Source: Clostridiales bacterium
Lineage (GTDB): Bacteria > Bacillota > Clostridia > Saccharofermentanales > Saccharofermentanaceae
Assembly: GCA_017545245.1 (NCBI GenBank)
Contig: JAFWPB010000036.1
Location: forward strand, 1-44,839
DNA length: 44,839 nt
Direction of reading: 5' to 3'
Below, piece after piece: positions 1 to 7,143 of the stretch (positions are counted from its first letter, which is position 1; every line of letters begins with the position of its first letter). The notes under the pieces were generated by a model. The model worked only from the letters and a program-made list of their open reading frames with translations. It did no database searches and had not been told where the DNA came from. The translations under genes and the position numbers were made by a program.

Positions 1-1
1 A

Positions 2-184
2 GAGATCCCGGATGTGGCATACTATGACAGAAATCGGAGGATCCGGAGAGGTCTGTTCAGAAGCAACACCGGCATCTGCATTAACGCGGATGTAAATGCG
101 GCGTACCAGATAATCAAGCTGGGAAGCATTCGTGAGGTCCGGATAAAGGAAAGAGAACAGATCACCAAACTGAAAGTAGCCTGA
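2..184 (+). mobile_element. tnpB: 3' end of a TnpB/OrfB-type (IS200/IS605 family) gene, cut by the window start
   Basis: The open frame entering from the window edge encodes about 60 residues ending in TGA. It contains RRGLFRSNTG followed by ICINADVNAAYQI. The pattern RGLF-x-S-x-x-G-x-x-INADVNxA is the C-terminal RuvC-III end of TnpB-type RNA-guided nucleases, and the Asp of NADVN is the expected catalytic residue. Only the last part is visible, so whether the full gene is intact cannot be judged. No TnpA is seen in the window. Confidence 0.75.
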
Positions 185-335
185 ATTAGATCAGGTAGAG
201 GCATCAGGCTAGTGCCATTAAAGTGCTGGTATGGTATTCTTTTATCAGCGGTTTATAAATCTCATCTACAGAGTTGAAAATAGCCATGGGTTATTCTGAC
301 AAATAAGTCATGAGAAGAAAGATAAGGTGGATAAC
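185..335 (+). other. Region downstream of tnpB (possible element right end) plus leader of the HAD gene
   Basis: There is no coding frame here. In IS200/IS605 elements the 3' end of tnpB and the DNA just after it usually form the guide-RNA scaffold and the element's right end, so those would be expected here. I see no unambiguous hairpin or boundary. The segment ends with an AAGGTGG ribosome-binding site (about 324-330) placed 5 bases before the ATG at 336. Confidence 0.3.
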
Positions 336-941
336 ATGATCAAAAATGTAGTACTCGACATGGGAAATGTTCTTCTGGATTACAATCCTGATGCCGTTTT
401 AAATATGTTCTGCTCGTCAGACGAAGAGAAAGATATCATTCGAAAAGAACTGTTCAACGGCCCGGAGTGGCTCATGGGAGACAAAGGCGAGATCAAGGAC
501 AAAGACCGTTTTGATCTGGTGAAGGTCCGGGTTCCGGAAAAGTATCACGAAGCGCTGAGAAACTGTGCTGACAGATGGGGCATCTGCATGACGCCTTTAG
601 ATGGGGCCAGAGCTTTCTGTGAGCGTGTAAAAGAACTTGGCTTTGGTATCTACATTCTTTCTAATGCCAGTGATCTTTTCTACGACTATTTCCCGAAGTT
701 TTTACCGCTGGATTTTTTCACCGGCGTATTTGTTTCTTCGAACTATCTCATGCTCAAACCAGATGTTGAGATCTACAAGACCTTCCTGAAAGAGTACAGC
801 CTCCCTGCAGAAGAATGCCTCTTTGTAGACGACCGCGAAGATAACGTTTCCGGCGCCCTGCAGGCAGGAATGAATGCTCTTCAGTTCAAAGGAGATTATG
901 AGGAAGTGATCCGGAGACTGACCAGCCAGGAACACCCGTGA
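336..941 (+). CDS. HAD-superfamily hydrolase (phosphatase-like)
   Basis: 201 residues from ATG 336, chosen over an in-frame GTG at 327 because AAGGTGG lies 5 bases before the ATG. The first HAD motif reads VVLDMGNVLLDYNP, where the second Asp of the usual DxD is Asn. In several family members this reads DMGNVL or DFGNVL. Motif II is ILSNAS and the acidic motif near the C-terminus is CLFVDDREDNVSGA. Size and motifs fit small HAD phosphatases of the YihX/epoxide-hydrolase-N-like group. The substrate cannot be told. Its TGA (939-941) is directly abutted by the stop codon of the convergent LanC-like gene at 942, so no terminator fits between them. Confidence 0.8.
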   Translation: MIKNVVLDMGNVLLDYNPDAVLNMFCSSDEEKDIIRKELFNGPEWLMGDKGEIKDKDRFDLVKVRVPEKYHEALRNCADRWGICMTPLDGARAFCERVKELGFGIYILSNASDLFYDYFPKFLPLDFFTGVFVSSNYLMLKPDVEIYKTFLKEYSLPAEECLFVDDREDNVSGALQAGMNALQFKGDYEEVIRRLTSQEHP

Positions 942-2324
942 TCAGAAAAGATTCTGATACGGGTCTTCCAAATAGGCCGGGCCGTATTTTCCTTCCTTCA
1001 GATACTGTGCCAGTGCAAGAAGTGATGCTGCGCATCCAGCACTTCCGTGATAAAGACCAGTGTAGGCTTCGGACTTCCAAGGTTCGTGGCGGTTCCACTG
1101 CGTGTACCAGTTCGTGTACTTCTTGAGAGAATCAAAAGTGGACTCACCGATCAGTGTTTCCGCCGCCTCTTTTGCCGCCTTGATGTAATCTCCGTTACCA
1201 GTCAGTTTATGCAGATGGATGAAATGTTCAAGCATGCCTGCCGCACCGCAGCAGTAGCAGTTCGTCCGCCAGTATCCTTCTGAGTGTTTCGCCGGTGCGC
1301 CGGTTGCCAGAATACCATTGGTCAGCTGCAGGATAAACCTCTTATAGGATTCATCGATCGTGATCTCATAAAGCTTATAGAAGAGTCTTGATGTGCCGAC
1401 CGGACCCTGGCAGACGCCAAGGTAAAACAATCCCGGAAGGTATGTATCGTTATACGGGACTAACGCCGCTTTCTGATCGTCCGAATAGACTGCGACACTC
1501 TGGATGTACTTTGCCGCACCGACCGCCGTCTCAAGAAGTTCCTCGTCTTTCGTATGCTCATAGACTTCTGCAAGAATGTAACCGGATCCTGCCGCGCCAT
1601 ATTCAAAACCCGGAAAATATCCTCCCGCTTTTCCAATCGTCGGGAATTTCGCCGTATCCATTGCATACCAGCGGTACCCGCCATTCGGTGCTTCTTCTCT
1701 CTTGCTGACGATGTATTTCGCGCCAAGATGTGCTGCCTCCAGGAAACGCTCTGCTCCATAGGTCTCATATGCATCAACCAGATAAAGGATCAGACTTCCC
1801 TCACCGATGATGCCGTAATTTCCATACCAGAAAAGCTTCCCGTCCTCCTGCGTCGCAGAGTCGATCAGATCGTCAGTGACACGGATCGCGTAATCCTTAT
1901 ACTTCTTTTCCCCTGTCAATTCAAATAAGCGGCTGGCCACAAAAGCACCACCTGCAGGACCGTTCAAAAAACCAATCTCCGCTCCCGGAAGGAACTCTGA
2001 ATCCGACCGGAAATCTTCCTGTCCCCGATACCTGGAGATCACGTAGTTGATGGCGGCTTTCGCATTCTGTAGATACTTCTCTTCGTTCGTCACACCATAA
2101 AGACGCAGGAAGAAAAAAGCGACGCCCGGTGCGCCTCCATAGATGCCTGTTTCCTTCAAAAGAAAAGACCCTGTCTGTTCTTTTCCCGGAAGCACATCCC
2201 AGTACTTCGTATCTCCATCTTCATGTGCATACTGCTCGATCCACTCCGCCGTCTCGATCGCCTTTTCGATAAGACGCTCGGATGTGACTGGTTCAAATCT
2301 TTTTATAAATCCAAGTTTACTCAT
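942..2324 (-). CDS. LanC-like protein (alpha/alpha-toroid), probable member of the LysR sulfur regulon
   Basis: 460 residues, start ATG preceded by GAGAGGAAACAC. The protein has repeated glycine-rich helix-hairpin motifs typical of LanC-like toroids: GIYGGAPGVAFFF, GFLNGPAGGAF, EYGAAGSGYILAEVY, CQGPVGTSRLFYKL, CCGAAGMLEHF and YHGSAGCAASLL. LanC cyclases bind zinc through two Cys and one His. Here NCYCCG (about residue 354) and LYHG (about residue 424) could supply Cys and His, but the usual CHG is YHG, so canonical zinc binding is doubtful. No lantibiotic precursor, dehydratase or exporter is nearby, so lanthipeptide synthesis is unlikely. Its promoter (2351-2427) matches those of the importer, metB and nitrogenase-like operons, suggesting a job in sulfur metabolism. 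A related (alpha/alpha)6 glycosidase/epimerase fold is an alternative. Confidence 0.65.
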   Translation of the reverse strand: MSKLGFIKRFEPVTSERLIEKAIETAEWIEQYAHEDGDTKYWDVLPGKEQTGSFLLKETGIYGGAPGVAFFFLRLYGVTNEEKYLQNAKAAINYVISRYRGQEDFRSDSEFLPGAEIGFLNGPAGGAFVASRLFELTGEKKYKDYAIRVTDDLIDSATQEDGKLFWYGNYGIIGEGSLILYLVDAYETYGAERFLEAAHLGAKYIVSKREEAPNGGYRWYAMDTAKFPTIGKAGGYFPGFEYGAAGSGYILAEVYEHTKDEELLETAVGAAKYIQSVAVYSDDQKAALVPYNDTYLPGLFYLGVCQGPVGTSRLFYKLYEITIDESYKRFILQLTNGILATGAPAKHSEGYWRTNCYCCGAAGMLEHFIHLHKLTGNGDYIKAAKEAAETLIGESTFDSLKKYTNWYTQWNRHEPWKSEAYTGLYHGSAGCAASLLALAQYLKEGKYGPAYLEDPYQNLF

Positions 2325-2350
2325 GTGTTTCCTCTCACTTTTCTTTTCGT

Positions 2351-2427
2351 TAGCAACATCTTAACAGAGGTTTGGGTTCTTGAATAATCGTTTGATTATA
2401 TGGGTATCTATAACCTGAGCTTATAGC
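2351..2427 (-). promoter_or_regulatory. Promoter and LysR-type site of the LanC-like gene
   Basis: Read on the minus strand from 2427 it contains ATAAG (2424-2420), GTTAT (2414-2410), the box ATTATTCAAG (2388-2379) and an extended -10 TGT-TAAGAT (-10 hexamer 2363-2358). All are at the same spacing as in the promoters at 12944-13020, 19901-19977 and 23349-23425. The central GATA half-site is missing here. Instead ATAATC-AAAC-GATTAT forms a local inverted repeat overlapping the box. A transcript would start near 2351, 27 bases before the ATG. Confidence 0.6.
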
Positions 2428-2429
2428 CC

Positions 2430-2456
2430 AAAAGAAAAGGCTGCCTTTCGGCAGCC
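2430..2456 (-). terminator. Intrinsic terminator of the nitrogenase-like operon
   Basis: Stem GGCTGCC (2456-2450) and GGCAGCC (2445-2439) with loop GAAA, followed on the minus strand by TTTTCTTT. It lies 39 bases past the stop of the last operon gene and separates it from the LanC-like promoter. Confidence 0.85.
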
Positions 2457-2494
2457 CTTTCCCAGTGAGATTATTCGACGGATGGATCGTTCCG

Positions 2495-3784
2495 TCAGTT
2501 GTTGTCGTAGATGTCTTCCGTAAACGTCAGACTGCCACGATAACCGGCATAAGTACGGTTGAAGATCAAGCGCTCGCTCATCGGGAAAGCTCCCAGGATA
2601 AACTGGGAATCCTTCTCCAGCGCAATCTCACGATCGTTACTGGATCCCACGATCAGCGTGATCTCCTCTTCTTCCTCCCGGATCGCCTGATTGATCTCAT
2701 ACTGATCCGACAGGAAAAGCACTTTCGGCGGGCGGGCATATTCGAGATTCGTGATCTCCTTGATAATTGTTTCCTTATCTTCCGGACGGAAGATCGGTTC
2801 GGAAACAATAACCAAAACCGGTGTAAAGCTATAGTCGTTAGCAAGGTATCTCGTAAAGCCTACAGCGTTGTTCGCATCTGCGATGACCGCAAAACGCTTC
2901 CAGCTCAGGGCTCCGATAGATTGGGCGAGGTAGTGATAGACATACGCTTCTTCATCCGCGATGACCTTCTCCACCAGTTCGGTTTCCAGGTTCAGTTTCT
3001 CCGCAACCGCACGGACGAATTTCGTCGTATCCGTTGCGCCGACAAAAAGTCCCGGGACACGAAGGCTCGGCACACCGAACTTGCTTTCATACTTGGCTGC
3101 AGGACCCTTGAAGACCCACGGATTGATGATGATGTTCAGTGCCGCAGCAGAACTCTTCTTTACATCTTCGATGCCCTGTCCTTTTGTAAAGAACGTATTG
3201 ACCCGAAGGCCCAGACGGGAAAGGATACGGTCGATTTCTTCGAGCGTTCCGCTCCAGAAAGGATCGTGATACGGAATGATGCCGAAAATATTGACGAGCT
3301 TCTCATCCTTCGGTACATCTTTTTCGATGACCTTATCAAGGAATGTATTCCATACTGTCTCATAACCGAGAGTGCTGTCACCCGTAAAACCCGGTGTCTC
3401 GATCGGGTAGATCGGGATGCCTTTTTCGAAAAATTCATTCGTTACGCTTGCGATATCGTCGCCGATGATTCCGGCCGTACAGCCTGTCAGTACGAAATAT
3501 GCATCGGCATCGATAATATCGATCGCACCCTCTATCGTGGTGCGGAGCTTATTGATCCCGCCGAAGACAACTTCTTTCTCCAGCATATTACTGGAAGGGA
3601 GGGATACACCGCTGACAAAGCAACCGTGCTTATGTCCCGACTGTCCCTGATCGGATGCCGTTGTCTGCATGCAGCAGCCGGGGCCACTGTGATAAATCGG
3701 GCAGACACGATTGAGTGCACCAAGGACCGAATTGATACCGGCCAGCACGCATCCGCCCTTCGGATTTTCCATGATCTCTGACAT
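2495..3784 (-). CDS. Nitrogenase-like beta subunit K2 (NifK/NifN family)
   Basis: 429 residues. ATG 3784 is chosen because it follows an AGGGGGAG ribosome-binding site, one base after the stop of D2, so the two genes are translationally linked. The three P-cluster cysteines of NifK are present: GGC12, HSGPGC37 (with an extra Cys38) and TGC102 before TAGIIGDD. Spacings of 25 and 65 are close to NifK (25 and 58). NifN, by contrast, usually keeps only one, so this subunit can hold a bridging Fe-S cluster with D2. VVFGG and a C-terminal YAGYRGSLTFTEDIY are family features. The protein is shorter than NifK (about 520 residues) because it lacks the long N-terminal arm. It is the last gene of the operon. 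K2 pairs with D2, the subunit that keeps both cofactor ligands, so D2K2 is the better candidate for the catalytic component (inference). Confidence 0.88.
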   Translation of the reverse strand: MSEIMENPKGGCVLAGINSVLGALNRVCPIYHSGPGCCMQTTASDQGQSGHKHGCFVSGVSLPSSNMLEKEVVFGGINKLRTTIEGAIDIIDADAYFVLTGCTAGIIGDDIASVTNEFFEKGIPIYPIETPGFTGDSTLGYETVWNTFLDKVIEKDVPKDEKLVNIFGIIPYHDPFWSGTLEEIDRILSRLGLRVNTFFTKGQGIEDVKKSSAAALNIIINPWVFKGPAAKYESKFGVPSLRVPGLFVGATDTTKFVRAVAEKLNLETELVEKVIADEEAYVYHYLAQSIGALSWKRFAVIADANNAVGFTRYLANDYSFTPVLVIVSEPIFRPEDKETIIKEITNLEYARPPKVLFLSDQYEINQAIREEEEEITLIVGSSNDREIALEKDSQFILGAFPMSERLIFNRTYAGYRGSLTFTEDIYDNN

Positions 3785-3785
3785 G

Positions 3786-5240
3786 TCAGTTCTCCCCCTT
3801 CGTGATATATTTAAAAGCACTTTCCGAATACCAGGATTCCTTATACGGAAGCTTGACGTGGGCCGCCAGTTTCTTATTGAAGCCCGGATTCTCCAGCTGA
3901 TCGGCGATCTTATTTCCCAGGAACAGAAGACCGTCATAACCCATGGTCGGACGTTTTCCATCCAGGACATGCGTCGTCGGAATGCCGAGTTTAGCAGCCC
4001 AGTCCGGTACACCGATGAAAGCATCCGGCTTGAGTTTATTGACCAGGTTCACCTGCTCGAACGGCTGCATGTTCGCAATGTCCACGACAAAATCCTTATG
4101 GATGCCGTTTAAGTATTCAATATCGACCTGCGCATCGTCATCGTAAGTCGGTGTCTCCAGACCCACAAGTTCCATACCGAAGTCATCGATCAAGGCCGCC
4201 GCGGCAAAAGATCTTCCCGTTCCGCCGCAGATAAACACACGCTTGCCCTGAAGGCGGTCGCGGATCTTCTTCACAAGCGGCTCGATGCGCTCATGTTCTT
4301 TTGCAATGATCTCTTCGACTTCATTCTCTTTTCCGATGACCTTTGCGATACCTCTGTACCACTTGTCAGTGTTACGGATACCGATCGGCATGACCGTATG
4401 TGAATAAGGAATATCGTAATCTTCGTAGAGGGTCTTCATGAACTCATCGGCGAACACCTTACAAATCGAAGTGGAGGCTTCCGCCGCAGGGATCTTCTTT
4501 ATTTTCTCGAGCGAACTATAAAACGGGATATAGTTGACTTTAGCACCCAGAAGATGCAGCATTCTCTCCATCTCTTTCTGGTCTGCATAGCTGACGGTCG
4601 TCGGCGCGAAAAGATTGATCAGCCCCGGTTCTTTTTCCACTTTTTGATGCTTCAGGATATACTTGTTGATTGAAATGAATGCAGCATCAAAACCGGATGC
4701 GCAGATCTTCGACTTGAAACCTTCGCAATGGATCGGAATGATTAAGGTATCCGGATACTGTCCCTGAAGATCTGCGCAGATCGCATCGATGTCATCTCCG
4801 ATGATTCCGGATGCGCAGGATGCAAAAACAAATACCAGCTTGGGGTGATACCGGTCGACGGCTTTGTCCACGGATTCACGGAGCTTTTTCTCGCCACCGA
4901 AAACGACACTCTTCTGATCCAGATTTGAGACGATCAGGCGAGGATTCTTGACGTTACGGATCCCACGGTGGATCTGGCCTACACGGTACATATCGATTGC
5001 CATGATGGCGCATCCCACACAGCCTTGCGGAGAATGGGAGATAAATACAGCATCTTCAAGAGACATGAGCGCGGCCAGGCTGTTGATCTGCTGGCACTGC
5101 AGTCCCTGAGCGAAGGAACGGTCGGCACGCTTTAAGCATCCTTTCTTAAAGTTCTCGCTAACCTCCTGTCCGGTAGTACCTAAATCATTGAGTCTGCCCG
5201 GTTTGCTTTCACGAACACCGGAGTAGGTTACTTTAGCCAT
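3786..5240 (-). CDS. Nitrogenase-like alpha subunit D2 (NifD family), keeps Cys275 and His442 equivalents
   Basis: 484 residues. P-cluster-type cysteines are Cys49, Cys74 (HSPQGC) and Cys142 (ASCASGIIGDD). Cys261, in SICKVFADEFM, aligns without gaps to the cofactor ligand alpha-Cys275 of Azotobacter NifD. His425, in HVLDGKRPTMGYDG, aligns to alpha-His442 (HSWD...HGFDG), so both protein ligands of an M-/L-type cofactor are kept. The segment CEGFKSKICASGF carries Cys181 and Phe185 where N2-reducing NifD has Gln191 and His195, which argues against nitrogen fixation. The start has an AAAGGATC site 31 bases after the Cys-rich nifX-like gene. It probably forms a D2K2 tetramer reduced by the NifH-like protein. 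Which of D1K1 and D2K2 is the enzyme and which the assembly scaffold is unresolved. Confidence 0.88.
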   Translation of the reverse strand: MAKVTYSGVRESKPGRLNDLGTTGQEVSENFKKGCLKRADRSFAQGLQCQQINSLAALMSLEDAVFISHSPQGCVGCAIMAIDMYRVGQIHRGIRNVKNPRLIVSNLDQKSVVFGGEKKLRESVDKAVDRYHPKLVFVFASCASGIIGDDIDAICADLQGQYPDTLIIPIHCEGFKSKICASGFDAAFISINKYILKHQKVEKEPGLINLFAPTTVSYADQKEMERMLHLLGAKVNYIPFYSSLEKIKKIPAAEASTSICKVFADEFMKTLYEDYDIPYSHTVMPIGIRNTDKWYRGIAKVIGKENEVEEIIAKEHERIEPLVKKIRDRLQGKRVFICGGTGRSFAAAALIDDFGMELVGLETPTYDDDAQVDIEYLNGIHKDFVVDIANMQPFEQVNLVNKLKPDAFIGVPDWAAKLGIPTTHVLDGKRPTMGYDGLLFLGNKIADQLENPGFNKKLAAHVKLPYKESWYSESAFKYITKGEN

Positions 5241-5271
5241 AACAATGATCCTTTCTTAACCATTTTCGTGA

Positions 5272-5754
5272 TCACTCGACGTCCTTCGTCCGAAGAGACT
5301 GTCTGTGATCGATCTTGTAGTAATATGATGTGATCTTTTCGAGTGCTTCTTTCACGCTGCATTCCACGTCAAAAACAGATATCGCTTTCTTCTCGAATTG
5401 TTTCTGTGCCTGAAATCCCACTTTCTTTGCAACCACACAACGGCAGTCTTCGATGAGGGTAACTTTTCCAAGTACTGTGCCGCCACCGCCGCATCCTTGT
5501 CCGTTTCCTCCACAGGCTTGACTGTTGCCTCCGCAGCCGGATCCGCAGCCCGGATCTTCCGTTTTTCCACAGGAAGAGGCGTCCGCCTCCTTTGATGCAT
5601 TCTGCGAAGGAGCATCGGATCCTTCCGCTTTCCGGATCGCGGAAAGGACGATTTCTTTTTCTTCTACAGAATAAATATGAAACGAATCTGTTTCTCCGAA
5701 TTTACGATCGACCTGTTCTCCGTCAGAGGTGGCGATCGCGATAAAATATGCCAT
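5272..5754 (-). CDS. NifX/NafY-type cofactor-binding protein with a Gly/Cys-rich insert
   Basis: 160 residues, with an AAGGAG site before the ATG. The N-terminus (IAIATSDGEQVDRKFGETDSF) and the later part (LIEDCRCVVAKKVG, ISVFDVE) match the dinitrogenase iron-molybdenum cofactor-binding fold of NifX, NafY and the NifB C-terminal domain. Between them (about residues 46-92) sits a low-complexity insert rich in Gly, Ser and Cys, with cysteines at 62, 70, 74, 81 and 88. This could chelate Fe-S or another metal. It lies between K1 and D2, where a cofactor carrier between scaffold and enzyme would be expected. A strong hairpin precedes it (5791-5826), suggesting that it and D2K2 are expressed at a different level from D1K1. 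Confidence 0.8.
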   Translation of the reverse strand: MAYFIAIATSDGEQVDRKFGETDSFHIYSVEEKEIVLSAIRKAEGSDAPSQNASKEADASSCGKTEDPGCGSGCGGNSQACGGNGQGCGGGGTVLGKVTLIEDCRCVVAKKVGFQAQKQFEKKAISVFDVECSVKEALEKITSYYYKIDHRQSLRTKDVE

Positions 5755-5790
5755 TTCCGTTCTCCTTTTCTTATTTCGTTTTTTAAAGAA

Positions 5791-5826
5791 TGTGCCGGGT
5801 TCGTTTCTATTTACTGGCCCGGCACA
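5791..5826 (-). repeat. Intra-operon hairpin between K1 and the nifX-like gene
   Basis: Perfect 9-base arms TGTGCCGGG and CCCGGCACA with an 18-base loop. On the minus strand the stem is followed by TTCTTTAAAA, which is only partly U-rich. It could act as a leaky terminator or an mRNA-processing/stability element setting different levels for the upstream and downstream operon halves. Confidence 0.6.
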
Positions 5827-5844
5827 CTCCCACGCAATACTATA

Positions 5845-7143
5845 TCAGTTGAATCTGGATACAGCCACTGTATAGATATCTTCGATCAGACGGATACCGC
5901 CTTCATATCCGGCATAGAAGTTGTCGAAAACAACTTTGTCCTGTACCGGCCAGGAGATATTCAGGAAGTTACCCTTGAGGTTCTCTGTGATCTCCTTTTC
6001 ATAGTAACCGCCGAGCACGAGCGGATAACCGTGATAATCGTGGTTTTTGATCTCTTCGTGGATTTTATAACCGTCTGTCTCAAAAGAAACTTCTGCTTCG
6101 ATACCGAAGTTCAGTTTTTTAAACTCTTCTGTGATACGGTCTCTGTGATTCTTCGGAGTATCGTCGACAACAAACTGCTTGGCCGGGATCAGGCCGAGAT
6201 CGTTGACGAGGAACTTCGTGACCGCAAGAGAATACTGTGCATCTGCGACAACGGTGAACTGCTTGTTGATGACACGGTTCTCGAGGAACAGATCCGCATA
6301 ACGACTGATGAGGTAATAGTAGTAATCCTCATGTTCCTTGATGACACCCTCGACCTTCTCTTCAGGAACGCCGGCGAACTTACCGACTTCACGCAGCAAC
6401 TTACTGGTCTCTGTTGCGCCGATCGGAAGATTCGGATAGTGAAGATACGGGGTTCCGAACTTCTTCTCCATCTTCTTTACGTTACTCAGTCCTACCCATG
6501 GAGACACCAGAAGATTAAATTCTGCTTCCGGGATCTTATTGATGTTTTCGATACCACGCTTATAGCCGAAGATCGTATTCGGAATAAGGCCCAGTTCAGC
6601 GATCAGCTTTTCCAGCTGGCGGAGATTTCCGAGCCAGAAAAGATCCTGATAAGGAACGTCTGCCCAGATATTGATCAGACCCTTCTGCTTCTTATCAGTT
6701 TTTTTCAGATACTGATCCACGATGGCATCGACTACCTGCTCGTGTCCCTTATAGTTGTTTCCCTTAAAGCCTGCTGTCGGTGCATAGACGACTGGCTTCT
6801 CCGCATCTTCAAAACGGGAGACCACTTCACCGGAATCGTCACCGACAATCTCCGGAATACATCCGGTCAATACTACATACAGATCCGCATCGATCACCTT
6901 CAGTGCATTCTCGATCGTAGAATTGAGTTTCTTCACGCCGCCGAATACAACGTCTTTCTCATTGATACTTGTGCAAGGAAAAATATTCGGTGAGAAATAA
7001 CCGGAACTTCCTGTGGATTCCGAAAGTTTTTGTGCGCAGCCAGGGCCGGAGTGCAGGATCGGGAGTGCCCGATCGATTGCCTGAACAGTCTGCATCGCAC
7101 CCAGTGCGCATTTGTATCTTTGCTTATCTAATAACTTCGCCAT
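5845..7143 (-). CDS. Nitrogenase-like beta subunit K1 (NifK/NifN family)
   Basis: 432 residues. The ATG overlaps the stop of D1 by one base (TAATG), giving tight coupling. The three NifK P-cluster cysteines are kept: Cys12 (KCALGAM), Cys36 (HSGPGC) and Cys95 (TGCIPEIVGDD). Spacings of 24 and 59 nearly equal those of Azotobacter NifK (25 and 58). DVVFGG follows as in the family. The C-terminal YAGYEGGIRLIEDIYT parallels K2, so K1 and K2 are paralogues. The N-terminal extension of true NifK is absent. It most likely forms an alpha2beta2 complex with D1. Confidence 0.88.
   Translation of the reverse strand: MAKLLDKQRYKCALGAMQTVQAIDRALPILHSGPGCAQKLSESTGSSGYFSPNIFPCTSINEKDVVFGGVKKLNSTIENALKVIDADLYVVLTGCIPEIVGDDSGEVVSRFEDAEKPVVYAPTAGFKGNNYKGHEQVVDAIVDQYLKKTDKKQKGLINIWADVPYQDLFWLGNLRQLEKLIAELGLIPNTIFGYKRGIENINKIPEAEFNLLVSPWVGLSNVKKMEKKFGTPYLHYPNLPIGATETSKLLREVGKFAGVPEEKVEGVIKEHEDYYYYLISRYADLFLENRVINKQFTVVADAQYSLAVTKFLVNDLGLIPAKQFVVDDTPKNHRDRITEEFKKLNFGIEAEVSFETDGYKIHEEIKNHDYHGYPLVLGGYYEKEITENLKGNFLNISWPVQDKVVFDNFYAGYEGGIRLIEDIYTVAVSRFN

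Noticed and set aside
942..2324. Lantibiotic biosynthesis cluster
   Set aside because: No precursor peptide, LanB/LanM, LanT or immunity genes lie nearby, and the LanC zinc motif is altered.
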